Translations under genes and position numbers: made by a program
Assembly: GCF_002968285.2 (NCBI RefSeq)
Contig: NZ_CP134400.1
Span: 2,790,001 to 2,854,000 of the forward strand
Direction of reading: 5' to 3'
Origin: Mycobacterium sp. ITM-2016-00318
GTDB taxonomy: Bacteria > Actinomycetota > Actinomycetes > Mycobacteriales > Mycobacteriaceae
DNA: 64,000 bases
Part shown: piece after piece, positions 12,374 through 22,080 of the stretch
Numbering within the stretch: position 1 is the first letter of the stretch
How the letters are laid out: each line of letters begins with the position of its first letter
Notes under the pieces: model-generated
What the model was told of the DNA's origin: nothing
The model's input: only the letters and a program-made list of their open reading frames with translations
Databases searched by the model: none

Positions 12374-13135
12374 TCAGTCGCCGAGATACTCCGACTCGAG
12401 CACCAGGTCGCCGATCAAGGTCTGGTACTCGACGTGCGTCTTGTGTTCCACGGTGTCCCACAGCTTGCCCTGCTGCTCACGCATGTAGGCGCGATATTTC
12501 GGTGCACCCGGAATGCGGACATTGTCGGCGACGACGATCGAGCCGGTGTGCAGCCAGCCCTGGTCGAGGATGCTCTGCAGGTCGGACAGGTAGACGCTCT
12601 TCTCGTGGTCGATGAAGAGCAGATCGACCGTTCCCTTGCCGAACCCGTGCCGGCCTGCGAGTGCGCCGAGGGTCTGCCCGCCGTCACCGATCGTGCCGAC
12701 CACGCAGGTAATCCGGTCGGCGACCCCGGCGTGCGTCCAGATTCGTCGGGCCACTTCGGCGTTGGCCGCCGACAGTTCGACGGTGTATACCTTGGCGTTC
12801 GGCGCGGCCTTCGCGATGCGCAGCGCGCTGTAACCGCAGTATGTGCCGAGTTCGAGCGCGACGTCCGGGTTGGCCCGCCGGGCCGCGGCGTCCAGCAGTT
12901 GACCCTTCTCGTCGCCGACATTGACCAGCATCGACTTCTCGACGGCGAACTCGTCGATCGTGTTCAGCACGTCGTCGATGTCTCCGCGGCGCGCATTGGC
13001 CTCCACGTAGGCCGCACACGCCGACTCCCGGCCGTCGCCGAACTGACCGGTCTTGACGAACCGGGGGAGCCGCAACGCAAGGGTGAGGAAAGACGGGCGG
13101 AGAAACGCCAATCGCCGCTTCACGTTCATGATCAT
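12374..13135 (-). CDS. Class I SAM-dependent O-methyltransferase (Rv1703c type)
   Basis: A 253-residue catechol-O-methyltransferase-like enzyme. The SAM-binding motif is ALELGTYCGYSALRIA, followed by the acidic VYTVEL strand and the metal-binding region FIDHEKSVYLSDL, then ADNVRIPGAP with the typical Asp-Asn pair. Substrate unknown. It is the only minus-strand gene within the core block; in M. tuberculosis the corresponding Rv1703c also lies between xerD and parA. Start is ATG 13135, or ATG 13129 two codons later; neither has a strong ribosome binding site. A 125-bp divergent gap separates it from parA. Confidence 0.88.
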   Translation of the reverse strand: MIMNVKRRLAFLRPSFLTLALRLPRFVKTGQFGDGRESACAAYVEANARRGDIDDVLNTIDEFAVEKSMLVNVGDEKGQLLDAAARRANPDVALELGTYCGYSALRIAKAAPNAKVYTVELSAANAEVARRIWTHAGVADRITCVVGTIGDGGQTLGALAGRHGFGKGTVDLLFIDHEKSVYLSDLQSILDQGWLHTGSIVVADNVRIPGAPKYRAYMREQQGKLWDTVEHKTHVEYQTLIGDLVLESEYLGD

Positions 13136-13260
13136 CAGCCTAGGTGTGGGCGAGCCGGATCGTTTCCATCATGCGCGTGACGCCGTCGGCTTGCGCGGGT
13201 CTGCCCGGATGAGGGCATTCTCCCCGTTAAACTTGCCCGGATGTTCGCTGGAGTCGAGGT

Positions 13261-14133
13261 ATGAGCGAGGGCGGCGGCGGAGCCGACCCGCCCGCACTGG
13301 CCGGTCTGACTGGTCGCACCCCGCGAACGATTCCCGACCCCAAACCCAAGAGCGTGCACGGGCCCGCGAAGGTCATCGCGATGTGCAACCAGAAGGGTGG
13401 CGTCGGAAAGACGACCTCGACGATCAACCTGGGCGCCAGCCTGGCCGAATACGGCAGGCGGGTGCTGCTCGTCGACCTCGATCCGCAGGGCGCGCTTTCG
13501 GCGGGACTAGGCGTGCCGCATTACGAGCTCGACCACACCGTTCACAGCCTGCTGGTGGAGCCGAGGGTGTCCATCGAGAACGTCCTCATCCACACCCGGG
13601 TGAAGAACATGGACCTTGTGCCGAGCAACATCGACCTGTCGGCCGCCGAAATCCAACTGGTCAACGAGGTCGGCCGCGAGCAGTCGCTGGCAAGGGCTCT
13701 GCACCCGGTCCTCGACCGCTACGACTACGTGCTGATCGACTGCCAGCCGTCGCTCGGTCTGCTGACCGTGAACGGGTTGGCCTGTTCGGACGGCGTCATC
13801 ATCCCGACCGAATGCGAGTACTTCTCGCTGCGCGGGCTGGCCCTGCTGACCGACACCGTCGAGAAGGTGCATGACCGGTTGAACCCCAGACTGGGCATCA
13901 GTGGCATCCTGATCACCCGGTACGACCCGCGCACCGTCAACGCCCGTGAGGTGATGGCCAGGGTCCTGGAAAGGTTCGGTGATCTGGTGTTCGACACTGT
14001 GATCACCCGCACGGTGCGCTTTCCCGAAACCAGCGTCGCAGGCGAACCGATCACCACCTGGGCGCCGAAATCCGGTGGTGCGCAGTCATATCGCTCGTTG
14101 GCCCGCGAGGTCATCGACCGGTTCGGTTCGTGA
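13261..14133 (+). CDS. ParA-family ATPase (Rv1708 type)
   Basis: A 290-residue Walker-type ATPase of the ParA/Soj family. An approximately 35-residue Pro/Gly-rich N-terminus is followed by the deviant Walker A KGGVGKTT near residue 47, the switch VDLDPQGALS, and Walker B YDYVLIDCQPSLG. There is no ParB nearby, so this is not the main oriC parAB pair; the context with scpA and scpB suggests a role in chromosome organisation, which is inference. The stop overlaps the GTG start of scpA by four bases (GTGA). Confidence 0.93.
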   Translation: MSEGGGGADPPALAGLTGRTPRTIPDPKPKSVHGPAKVIAMCNQKGGVGKTTSTINLGASLAEYGRRVLLVDLDPQGALSAGLGVPHYELDHTVHSLLVEPRVSIENVLIHTRVKNMDLVPSNIDLSAAEIQLVNEVGREQSLARALHPVLDRYDYVLIDCQPSLGLLTVNGLACSDGVIIPTECEYFSLRGLALLTDTVEKVHDRLNPRLGISGILITRYDPRTVNAREVMARVLERFGDLVFDTVITRTVRFPETSVAGEPITTWAPKSGGAQSYRSLAREVIDRFGS

Positions 14134-14963
14134 ACACCCGGACCCAGCCGGCGGAGTCGCAACAGACGGGCTTTCAGGTTCGGCTGAGCAACTTCGAGGG
14201 CCCGTTCGACCTGCTGCTGCAGCTGATCTTCGCCCACCGTCTCGATGTCACCGAGGTGGCGTTGCACCAGGTGACCGATGAATTCATCGCCTACACCAAG
14301 GCGATCGGTCCTCAGCTCGAACTCGATGAGACCACTGCGTTTCTGGTGATCGCGGCGACGCTGCTGGATCTCAAGGCCGCGCGCCTGCTGCCTGCAGGCG
14401 AGATCCACGACGAAGAGGACCTAGCGCTTCTGGAGGTTCGCGACCTGCTGTTCGCGCGGCTGTTGCAGTACCGGGCGTTCAAGCACGTCGCCGAGATGTT
14501 CGCCGAGCTGGAGGCCGCGGCGCTGCGCAGCTATCCCCGTGCGGTATCGCTCGAGCAGCGTTATGAGGATCTGCTGCCCGAGGTGATGCTCGGTGTCGAC
14601 GCGCAGTTGTTCGCCGAGATCGCGGCCAGCGCGTTCACCCCCCGCCCGGTGCCGACGGTGGCCACCGAACACCTTCACGAGCTGATCGTGTCGGTGCCCG
14701 AGCAGGCCGAACGACTGCTCGCCGAACTGCAACGCCGCGGGCCTGGCCATTGGGCGACTTTCTCCGAGCTGGTCGCCGACTGCCGTGAGCCGATCTTGAT
14801 CGTCGGCCGGTTCCTGGCGCTGCTCGAGCTCTACCGGGCCCGGGCGGTAGCATTTGACCAAACAGAACCGCTTGGTGTGCTACAGATTTCGTGGACGGGA
14901 GACGAGCCGTCCAGCGATCAGACCGAAGCCGCTGAGCCGGTGGAAGAGCCCAATCATGAGTGA
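14130..14963 (+). CDS. scpA: Segregation and condensation protein A
   Basis: ScpA is the kleisin that bridges SMC heads. The 277-residue protein has the conserved N-terminal FEGPFDLLLQLI segment after residue 19 and the LLDLKAARLLP helix, followed by a winged-helix C-terminal part. It starts with GTG overlapping the parA stop, and its own stop lies inside the first codons of scpB. The C-terminus is acidic and probably disordered. Confidence 0.95.
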   Translation: MNTRTQPAESQQTGFQVRLSNFEGPFDLLLQLIFAHRLDVTEVALHQVTDEFIAYTKAIGPQLELDETTAFLVIAATLLDLKAARLLPAGEIHDEEDLALLEVRDLLFARLLQYRAFKHVAEMFAELEAAALRSYPRAVSLEQRYEDLLPEVMLGVDAQLFAEIAASAFTPRPVPTVATEHLHELIVSVPEQAERLLAELQRRGPGHWATFSELVADCREPILIVGRFLALLELYRARAVAFDQTEPLGVLQISWTGDEPSSDQTEAAEPVEEPNHE

Positions 14964-15726
14964 CGAATTTTCCCAGCCGGCCGACGGCGGGCGCGCGCAA
15001 CCGGTGAACGGTGACGAGGCCATGGGCGTCAACGGCGACATCACCGATCTCGACCTCGACCTCGGCATCGACGTCGCTGAGTCGCCGGAACTCGAGGACG
15101 CCGAACTTGGTGCCGTGCTCGAGGCGTTGCTTTTGGTGGTCGACACACCCGTTACCGTCGACGCACTTGCCGCGGCCATCCAGCAGCCGGCCTACCGGGT
15201 ATCGGCCAAGCTGGCGCTGCTGGCCGAGGAACTCACCGCAAGGCAGAGCGGTATCGATCTGCGCGAGGCGGGCGGCGGCTGGCGCATGTACACCAGGTCG
15301 CTCTACGCCCCTTACGTCGAGCGGCTGCTTCTGGACGGTTCGCGTTCCAAGCTGACCCGCGCGGCCCTGGAGACGTTGGCGGTTGTGGCGTATCGCCAGC
15401 CCGTCACGCGTGCCAGGGTCAGCGCGGTACGTGGTGTGAACGTCGATGCGGTGATGCGGACGCTGCTGGCCCGCGGGTTGATCACCGAGGCCGGCACCGA
15501 CAGCGACACCGGCGCCATCACCTTCTCGACGACTGACCTGTTCCTTGAACGGCTCGGGTTGAGTTCGTTGAGCGACCTTCCCGATATCGCGCCGCTGCTG
15601 CCCGACGTCGATGTCATCGACGATCTGAGCGAAACGCTCAGCGAGGAACCGCGTTTCGTGAAGCTCGGCGGCACATCGGCCTCGAGCGGTGCGCAGCCGA
15701 TGTCCTTCGACGTGGACAAAGACTGA
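14956..15726 (+). CDS. scpB: Segregation and condensation protein B
   Basis: ScpB binds ScpA in the SMC condensin complex. The 256-residue protein has an acidic N-terminal tail (about 45 residues), then two winged-helix domains including LGAVLEALLLVVDTPV and the conserved RAALETLAVVAYRQPVTRA segment with VMRTLLARGLI. The ATG at 14956 overlaps the scpA end by 8 bases; the frame is open upstream but that part lies inside scpA. One base separates its stop from the rluB ATG. Confidence 0.95.
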   Translation: MSDEFSQPADGGRAQPVNGDEAMGVNGDITDLDLDLGIDVAESPELEDAELGAVLEALLLVVDTPVTVDALAAAIQQPAYRVSAKLALLAEELTARQSGIDLREAGGGWRMYTRSLYAPYVERLLLDGSRSKLTRAALETLAVVAYRQPVTRARVSAVRGVNVDAVMRTLLARGLITEAGTDSDTGAITFSTTDLFLERLGLSSLSDLPDIAPLLPDVDVIDDLSETLSEEPRFVKLGGTSASSGAQPMSFDVDKD

Positions 15727-15727
15727 C

Positions 15728-16471
15728 ATGGCAGACCGGGAAGGCGTGCGACTGCAGAAAGTCTTGTCGCAAGCCGGAATAGCCTCACGCCGCGTGGCCG
15801 AGAGGATGATCGTCGACGGCCGCGTCGACGTCGACGGCAAGGTGGTCACTGAATTGGGCACCAGGGTGGACCCCGACGCGTCGGTGATCCGTGTCGACGG
15901 GGCGCGGGTGATGCTCGACGACACCCTGGTCCATCTGGCATTGAACAAGCCTCGCGGCATGCACTCGACGATGTCCGACGACCGCGGCAGGCCATGCATC
16001 GGCGATCTGGTCGAACACCGGGTGCGTGGTAACAAGAAGCTCTTTCACGTCGGACGACTCGACGCCGACACCGAGGGCCTGATGCTGCTGACCAACGACG
16101 GCGAGTTGGCCCACCGGCTGATGCATCCCTCGTTCGAGGTGCCCAAGACCTATCTCGCGACGGTGGTGGGCGCCGTGCCGCGCGGACTCGGGCGCACACT
16201 TCGCGACGGTGTCGAACTGGACGACGGGCCCGCGCGCGTCGACGACTTCGCCGTGGTGGACGCGGTGCCGGGCAAGACGCTGGTGCGCGTGACGCTGCAT
16301 GAAGGACGCAAGCGCATCGTTCGCCGCATGCTCAAGGAGGTCGGCTATCCGGTTCAGGAACTTGTGCGCACTGACATCGGAGCGGTCGCGCTGGGGGACC
16401 AGCGGCCCGGCAGTATCCGGGTGCTGACCCGAAGCGAGATCGGGTCCCTTTACAAGGCGGTCGGGCTGTGA
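15728..16471 (+). CDS. rluB: 23S rRNA pseudouridine synthase, RsuA/RluB family
   Basis: A 247-residue pseudouridine synthase. The N-terminal S4 domain ([16 protein letters not shown]) is followed by the catalytic motif [16 protein letters not shown], whose Asp attacks the target uridine. The [13 protein letters not shown] segment is typical of the family. RluB rather than RsuA is suggested by the neighbourhood (scpAB, cmk, der) and M. tuberculosis Rv1711. Its stop overlaps the GTG start of cmk. Confidence 0.92.
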   Translation: MADREGVRLQKVLSQAGIASRRVAERMIVDGRVDVDGKVVTELGTRVDPDASVIRVDGARVMLDDTLVHLALNKPRGMHSTMSDDRGRPCIGDLVEHRVRGNKKLFHVGRLDADTEGLMLLTNDGELAHRLMHPSFEVPKTYLATVVGAVPRGLGRTLRDGVELDDGPARVDDFAVVDAVPGKTLVRVTLHEGRKRIVRRMLKEVGYPVQELVRTDIGAVALGDQRPGSIRVLTRSEIGSLYKAVGL

Positions 16472-17154
16472 GCGAGTCGGTGGTCATCGCGGTCGACGGC
16501 CCGGCTGGAACCGGAAAGTCCTCGGTGTCACGGGGTTTGGCGCGCGCATTGCATGCACGATACCTCGACACGGGGGCGATGTACCGGATCGTGACGTTGG
16601 CTGTGCTGCGTGCGGGCGTCGAGCTGGGCGACACTCCCGCCGTCGAGTCCGCCGCGGCAGGCGTACCGCTTTCGGTCGGCTACAACCCGGACGAAGACCG
16701 CGCTTACCTCGACGCTGAAGATGTTTCGGCCGAAATCCGCGGCGACGCGGTGACCAGGGCAGTGTCCGCCGTTTCGGCGGTACCCGCCGTGCGTGCGCGC
16801 CTTGTGGGTCTGCAGCGCGAACTGGCAGCCGGTCCCGACAGCGTCGTGGTCGAAGGGCGCGACATCGGCACTGTCGTACTGCCCGGTGCCGACGTCAAGA
16901 TCTTCCTGACCGCCTCGGCGGAGGAACGGGCGCGGCGGCGCAACGAGCAGAACGTCGCCAGCGGCCTACGTGACGACTACGACGCCGTGCTGGCCGACGT
17001 GAAACGGCGCGATCACTTGGACTCCACCCGCGCGGTCTCTCCGCTGCGTGCAGCCGACGACGCGCTGGTGGTCGACACCAGCGATATGTCGGAGTCCGAG
17101 GTCGTCGAGCACCTCGTCGAGCTCGTCCGGCAGCACGCGGGAGCCGCGCGATGA
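16468..17154 (+). CDS. cmk: Cytidylate kinase
   Basis: Cmk phosphorylates CMP and dCMP. The 228-residue protein begins with the P-loop [13 protein letters not shown], then YLDTGAMYR, the [13 protein letters not shown] region, [11 protein letters not shown], and a lid with RRRNEQN. All substrate-binding signatures are present. It starts with GTG overlapping rluB and ends overlapping der (ATGA). Confidence 0.96.
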   Translation: MSESVVIAVDGPAGTGKSSVSRGLARALHARYLDTGAMYRIVTLAVLRAGVELGDTPAVESAAAGVPLSVGYNPDEDRAYLDAEDVSAEIRGDAVTRAVSAVSAVPAVRARLVGLQRELAAGPDSVVVEGRDIGTVVLPGADVKIFLTASAEERARRRNEQNVASGLRDDYDAVLADVKRRDHLDSTRAVSPLRAADDALVVDTSDMSESEVVEHLVELVRQHAGAAR

Positions 17155-18566
17155 CCGAATCGGACGGCACGTGGGCCGACGAAAGCGACTGGGAGATAGG
17201 CCATTCTGAAGTTGGGGACGTTGAGGGCGCGGACGACCTTTCCGGTCCGCCGCCGGTGGTTGCCGTGGTCGGGCGGCCGAACGTCGGAAAGTCCACGTTG
17301 GTGAACCGAATCCTCGGACGCCGCGAAGCGGTGGTGCAGGACATCCCCGGCGTCACCCGCGACCGGGTCTCCTACGACGCGAACTGGGTCGGCCGCCGGT
17401 TCTTCGTCCAGGACACCGGCGGCTGGGAACCCGATGCGAAAGGCCTACAGCAACTAGTCGCAGAGCAGGCTTCGGTGGCGATGCGCACCGCCGACGCGAT
17501 CATCCTCGTCGTCGACGCCCTCGTGGGCGCCACCGCGGGCGACGAGGCGGCGGCGCGGATCTTGCAGCGCTCCGGCAAGCCGGTTTTCCTCGCGGCGAAC
17601 AAGGTCGACACTGAGCGCGGCGAGGCCGACGCCGCCGCGCTGTGGTCACTCGGGCTGGGGGAGCCGCATTCGATCAGTGCCATGCACGGCCGCGGGGTGG
17701 CCGATCTTCTCGATCAGGTCGTCGAGTCGTTGCCTGCGGTGTCGGAGGTCGGGGCGCGTGGTGGCGGACCGCGACGGGTCGCGCTGGTCGGAAAGCCGAA
17801 CGTCGGGAAGAGCTCGCTGCTGAACCAGCTGGCCGGAGACGAGCGTGCGGTCGTGCACGACCAGGCCGGGACAACCGTCGACCCGGTCGACTCACTGATT
17901 CAATTGGGCGACAGGACATGGCGTTTCGTCGATACCGCAGGGCTGCGACGTAAGGTCGGCCAGGCCAGCGGACACGAGTTCTATGCGTCGGTGCGCACCC
18001 GTGGCGCGATTGACGCCGCCGAGGTGGTCATCGTGTTGATCGACGCCTCACAGCCGCTGACGGAGCAGGATCAGCGGGTGCTGTCGATGGTCATCGAAGC
18101 GGGCCGGGCGCTGGTGCTCGCGTTCAACAAATGGGACCTCGTCGACGAGGACCGGCGCTACGACCTGAGCCGCGAGATCGATCGCGAACTCGCACAGGTT
18201 CAGTGGGCGCCGAGGGTCAACATTTCGGCGAAGACGGGACGGGCGGTGCAGAAGCTGGTTCCCGCCCTGGAGACGGCGCTGGCATCCTGGGACGCCCGGA
18301 TCCCGACCGGCAGGCTGAACTCGTTCCTCAAGGAGGTGGTTGCGGCCACGCCACCTCCGGTGCGCGGCGGCAAGCAGCCCAGGATCCTGTTCGCCACGCA
18401 GGCCACCACGCGGCCGCCGACGTTTGTGTTGTTCACCACAGGTTTCCTGGAAGCCGGCTATCGCCGGTTTCTCGAGCGGCGGCTACGTGAGACATTCGGG
18501 TTCGAGGGCAGCCCCGTGCGCATCAACGTACGGGTGCGCGAGAAGCGCGGAGCGAGATCTCGGTGA
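17151..18566 (+). CDS. der: Ribosome-assembly GTPase Der (EngA)
   Basis: Der is an essential 50S assembly factor with two tandem GTPase domains. The 471-residue protein has a short acidic N-terminal extension, G domain 1 ([18 protein letters not shown]), G domain 2 ([21 protein letters not shown]), and a C-terminal KH-like domain ending in basic residues. It is the last gene of the overlapping chain that starts at parA. The next gene starts 41 bases later. Confidence 0.97.
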   Translation: MTESDGTWADESDWEIGHSEVGDVEGADDLSGPPPVVAVVGRPNVGKSTLVNRILGRREAVVQDIPGVTRDRVSYDANWVGRRFFVQDTGGWEPDAKGLQQLVAEQASVAMRTADAIILVVDALVGATAGDEAAARILQRSGKPVFLAANKVDTERGEADAAALWSLGLGEPHSISAMHGRGVADLLDQVVESLPAVSEVGARGGGPRRVALVGKPNVGKSSLLNQLAGDERAVVHDQAGTTVDPVDSLIQLGDRTWRFVDTAGLRRKVGQASGHEFYASVRTRGAIDAAEVVIVLIDASQPLTEQDQRVLSMVIEAGRALVLAFNKWDLVDEDRRYDLSREIDRELAQVQWAPRVNISAKTGRAVQKLVPALETALASWDARIPTGRLNSFLKEVVAATPPPVRGGKQPRILFATQATTRPPTFVLFTTGFLEAGYRRFLERRLRETFGFEGSPVRINVRVREKRGARSR

Positions 18567-18607
18567 GCGACTGTCGGCCCTGCGCGCGCTCTCGCTAGGT
18601 TGGTCCG

Positions 18608-19390
18608 GTGCCCGCCATCGACATGATCCTGATCGCGTTGGCGGGCGTCGCGGCAGGAGCCATCAACAGCCTGGTCGGGTCGGGCACGCTCGTCACCTTT
18701 CCCACCCTGGTGACGCTGGGATATCCGCCGGTGGTCTCGACGATGTCCAATGCGATCGGGTTGGTCGCCGGCGGGATTTCGGGCACCTGGGGGTACCGCC
18801 GTGAGCTGCGCGGCCAGTGGAACCGGCTGAAATGGCAGATGCCTGCGTCGTTCGTCGGCGCCCTTGCCGGCGCCTGGCTGCTTCTGCATCTGCCCGAGAA
18901 GGTCTTCACCGAAGTCGTTCCCGTGCTGTTGATCCTGGCATTGATTCTCGTCGTGATCGGGCCGCGTATTCAGAACTGGGCCCGGAAGCGGGCCGAGGCG
19001 GCGGGCCAATCGGCCGAGCACGTGTCGCGGGGCAAGATGGTGGCGTTGGTGCTCGGCACGTTCGCGGTCGGAGTCTACGGCGGCTACTTCACCGCCGCGC
19101 AGGGCATTCTGCTGATGGGCGTGATGGGCGCGTTGCTGCCCGAAGACATGCAGCGGATGAACGCCGCGAAGAACCTGCTGTCGCTGATCGTGAATGTTGT
19201 TGCCGCCATTGCCTATATCGCGGTCGCCTTCGACCGCATAAGTTGGGCCGCGGCGGGCCTGATCGCGCTCGGGTCGTTGATCGGCGGGTGGATCGGTGCG
19301 CACTACGGACGCCGGCTGTCGCCGAATGCGTTGCGCGCGTTCATCGTCGTCGTCGGCCTCATCGGCCTGTGGCGCTTGCTGACCGTCTAG
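18608..19390 (+). CDS. TSUP (TauE/SafE) family membrane transporter
   Basis: A 260-residue membrane protein with about eight hydrophobic segments and the family pattern N-S-L-V-G-S-G-T-L near residue 16, matched by a second inverted half (A-A-Q-G-I-L-L-M-G). TSUP proteins move sulfur-containing anions or organic acids; the substrate here cannot be inferred. The GTG at 18608 is used with weak upstream signal. The stop codon overlaps the convergent photolyase-like gene by four bases, leaving no room for a terminator between them. Confidence 0.85.
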   Translation: MPAIDMILIALAGVAAGAINSLVGSGTLVTFPTLVTLGYPPVVSTMSNAIGLVAGGISGTWGYRRELRGQWNRLKWQMPASFVGALAGAWLLLHLPEKVFTEVVPVLLILALILVVIGPRIQNWARKRAEAAGQSAEHVSRGKMVALVLGTFAVGVYGGYFTAAQGILLMGVMGALLPEDMQRMNAAKNLLSLIVNVVAAIAYIAVAFDRISWAAAGLIALGSLIGGWIGAHYGRRLSPNALRAFIVVVGLIGLWRLLTV

Positions 19391-20876
19391 AAGCTCCGAC
19401 GTGACGACTCCTGCTCGAGCACGGCGTCGAGATCCTTCAGCCGCTCCATCGACGCCACGGAGCGCTGCGTGCGGTTGTTTTTGGCCAGCCGATCCTTGTG
19501 GCGGTGCACGAACTGCCAATACCCCGCGGTGAACGGGCACGCGTCCCCGCCGAGGCGCTTCTTCGGGTCGTAGGCGCAGTCGCCGCAGTGGTCGCTCATC
19601 TTGTTGATGTACGCCCCGCCCGCGGCGTAGGGCTTGGTGGCCAACTTCCCTCCGTCGGCGTGCTGACTCATCCCCACGACGTTGGTCGGCATCACCCAGC
19701 GGAAGCCGTCGACGTAGGCCGTCGCGAACCACTCGGTGAGCTCGGCGGGCCGATAGCCGCGCTGCAACGCGTGGTTGCCGAGCACCATGAGTCGCTGAAT
19801 GTGGTGCGTCCAGCCGCGGTCCCGGACGCCCATCAACGCGTGGCGCAGACACTCGGCGGTGACGGCGTCGGCGTCGAGTTCGCGCCACCACCTTGGCAGG
19901 GCGGTGCGGGCTTGGAGCTCGTTGTTGCGGGTATAGCCGGGACCGATGTGCCAGTACAGATGGCACATGTATTCACGCAAGCCGAGGATCTGCCGGATGA
20001 AGCCTTCGACGGCGGCCAAGGGGGCGCCGTTTTCCCGATAGGCCTGCTCGGCGGCCTCGACGGCATCGAGCGGGTGCAGAACCCCGAGATTGAGCGGGAC
20101 CGACAGCAGTGAATGCGACATCGCCCAGTCCTGGCTCATGATCGCGTCCTCGTAGCGGCCGAAGGTGGCGAGGCGCTGTTCGATGAAGCGGCCCAGTGCG
20201 CGCTGGGCCTCGGTCGGGGTTACGGCGAAAAGGCGCGGGCCGTCCTTGCCGACCGCGTGCGGCAGGTCCATTGCGTCGAGGTCGTGGCGCACCTGCTCGT
20301 CGATGTCGTCTTCGCGCGGCTGATAGGGCTTAGGCACCGCGAGCGTCGCTTGCTTCTTCGGGGGAGACTCGCGGTTCTCCTCGTCGTAGTTCCACCGATT
20401 GCCGACGGGATCGGCGCCGTTCATCAGGACGTCGAAGCGGCGCCGTTGGTCGCGGTAGAAATCCTCCATGCGGAAGCGGGTGCGGTCGCCTGCCCACTCG
20501 GCGAAGTCCTTGCGGGGTAGCGCGAACGTCGGTGTCGGCAACACGTCGGCAACCAGGCCCCGATCGCGCACGCGGTACACGAACCGCTCGGCGGCATGCG
20601 AGGTCGGCTCGTAGACGAGAACTTTCCGGCCGTAGCGCTCGAGCGCGTCGGTGTAGGTGTCGGACTGCAACAGGTGGCTCGGTCGCCGAGGTCGCGGTCG
20701 GCGTGGCGCAGGGCAGAGAGCACGATGTGCAGCTTTTGCCGGTGATACGGCCTCTTGCGCAGCGCCGAGGCGGCCTCGACCAGCAGTATCTCCCGGTGCG
20801 AATGTTCGCCACCGTGGGTGGCCGGGCCGAGCTGGTCGGCAAAAAGCCACAGGGGAGTGTCGTCATCCGTGCTCAC
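19387..20876 (-). pseudogene. Fe-S cryptochrome/photolyase family gene with one-base frameshift
   Basis: The product would be a roughly 500-residue FeS-BCP protein (bacterial (6-4) photolyase / PhrB group). The N-terminal antenna part (MSTDDDTPLWLFADQLGP onward) is read from ATG 20876 and the rest (LLQSDTYTDALERYG to the stop at 19387) from a different frame. The frames join at about 20673, where one base of a presumed GGG run (plus strand) is missing; restoring it gives a continuous ADRDLGDRAT-LLQSDTY reading. The Fe-S ligands are all present: Cys in EYMCHLYW, two Cys in HCGDCAYD and one in DACPFTAGYW. Apart from the frameshift nothing looks decayed, so this is either a very recent pseudogene or a sequencing error. 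Confidence 0.85.
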
Positions 20877-20965
20877 GAGCCGGGTGTACCCGCTGGAAGC
20901 GGCTGGGATTGTGACGGCGCGCTACGGTAGGCTCACGTGCTGCTGCCGATGCGATATGGCAGCAC

Positions 20966-21039
20966 CGGGCTGTGGCGCAGTTTGGTAGCGCACTTGACTG
21001 GGGGTCAAGTGGTCGCAGGTTCAAATCCTGTCAGCCCGA
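20966..21039 (+). tRNA. tRNA-Pro(GGG)
   Basis: A 74-base cloverleaf. The acceptor strand CGGGCTG (20966-20972) pairs with CAGCCCG (21032-21038), with A as discriminator. The anticodon stem CTTGA/TCAAG encloses the loop CTGGGGG, giving anticodon GGG. The D arm contains GGTAGCGCA and the T arm GGTTCAAATC. CCA is not encoded. Its 3' part is the attachment site of the element that follows. Confidence 0.97.
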
Positions 21040-21040
21040 C
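20998..21040 (+). repeat. Attachment core, left copy (inside tRNA-Pro)
   Basis: These 43 bases, from the anticodon loop to one base past the tRNA 3' end, recur at 25094-25136 with a single difference (T at 21021, C at 25117). This copy completes a functional tRNA, as expected for the attL of an element that integrates at a tRNA 3' end. Confidence 0.9.
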
Positions 21041-21111
21041 AAGAGAACCAGCAGGTCAGAGCCGTATCGGCGAGATCCACAGATGCGAAAAGCCATACCC
21101 GCCAGGGGTAA

Positions 21112-21133
21112 GTAGCGCAACAGGTAGCGCAAC
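21112..21133 (+). repeat. Left pair of GTAGCGCAAC repeats (candidate integrase arm sites)
   Basis: GTAGCGCAAC occurs at 21112-21121 and 21124-21133, a 12-base pitch, about 70 bases inside the left attachment core. The same pair with the same pitch and orientation appears near the right end. Paired short direct repeats flanking the core are typical of arm-type sites for tyrosine integrases. The first eight bases also match the tRNA D arm at 20985-20992. Confidence 0.6.
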
Positions 21134-21183
21134 GCGCTTCTCGCAAGTCGTCATTGGTTGGCGCGCCGTGCGCGAAAAGTCGG

Positions 21184-21351
21184 CTAGTGCTTGTATTTCT
21201 CGGGAGTCTTGTCGGCGGCGACGTTCATCGACTCCGACAATTCGAGAAGTTCGTGCTCTGCCATCCCGTTGGGCACGGTGTAGGCCAGCTTCCGTAACTC
21301 GGCAGCGTAATTGTGGATCTCTCGGCGGAGGTGTGCCTCGATTGTGGGCAT
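21184..21351 (-). CDS. 55-residue protein next to the integrase remnant
   Basis: A small charged helical protein beginning MPTIEAHLRREIHNYAAEL and ending PEKYKH. Its ATG at 21351 is preceded on the minus strand by AGGAAAAATT, a good ribosome binding site. The composition (E-L-R-K-L, E-H-E-L-L-E-L-S-E-S) looks like real coding sequence. It lies between the attachment core and the integrase remnant, downstream of the integrase in the same orientation. A role in recombination control is possible but only positional. Function unknown. Confidence 0.65.
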   Translation of the reverse strand: MPTIEAHLRREIHNYAAELRKLAYTVPNGMAEHELLELSESMNVAADKTPEKYKH

Positions 21352-21420
21352 AATTTTTCCTGACTAGATGAACAGAGTGTAGTCCCAGCCAAGGGCTACG
21401 CCGGGGCGTGAGTCTGGCGC

Positions 21421-21711
21421 TCACAGCCCGAGCACGCCGCTCCACCCATCGACCGCAGCCCGCGCCGTGTCATCGGACGTGTGGCCGTAGATGTCGCCGG
21501 TAATCGAGATGGACGAGTGCCCGAGCATGTCGGCCACCGCTTTTATGTGCACCCCGGCCTCAAGCCACCCGACCGCCGCCGAGTGGCGAAGGGTGTGCAC
21601 GCCGACACCCTCGACGCCCGCTGTTTTGGCGGCGTCCTCGATGACGCGCAGGAAGTTGCGCGGGTCAACTGGTCGGCCGAGCTCGGCGGGGCGGCGGCCA
21701 GAGGGGGCCAA
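21421..21711 (-). pseudogene. Tyrosine integrase, C-terminal fragment
   Basis: About 85 residues of a phage-type tyrosine recombinase C-terminus. They include VDPRNFLRVIEDAAKTAGV, the HTLRHSAAVGWL box (His and Arg), a second His in MLGHSSISITGD, and the nucleophile Tyr in IYGHTSDD. The N-terminal domain and the first catalytic Arg are absent: upstream of about position 21690 the frame stays open for a while but reads as unrelated Gly/Pro/Arg sequence. The gene points towards the tRNA, as expected for the integrase of this element. It cannot be active alone. Confidence 0.85.
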
Positions 21712-22080
21712 CGCTAGCGTCTTAGCAGAAGCGATGATCCCCGTCGGCCGCCTAGGAGGCCCTGGAGCATCCCTCGCCAGTCGCCTCCCACACGACCACG
21801 CGCGTGCCCTTCCTCGTTATCCCCAACCTCATGCTGAGAGGCAATCAACGATTTGTGTTGCGAGTCACAAGCACCACTGAACTGCGGAAACCGGCGCTGG
21901 TGACTCAATTAGAACAGCGAAGTGGTTTCGATAAAAGCCTTCGCGTCAATTAATGGCCTGCTGCTGAGGTTAGCCGGAGGATCACCGGCCCTCTCGGCTG
22001 TGACTAGAGACAGCTGGTCCGCACAATTCCACCCGTTGACCCGATTCGTACATCGGTCGGTCACAACTGAAGGAGAACAA

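Noticed and set aside
14635..16035. 466-residue minus-strand frame opposite scpA-scpB-rluB
   Set aside because: It lies fully opposite three coupled genes with clear motifs; no domain recognised.
18458..19966. 502-residue minus-strand open frame across der, the TSUP gene and the photolyase-like gene
   Set aside because: It reads against or out of frame with three recognised genes; composition is typical of high-GC shadows.
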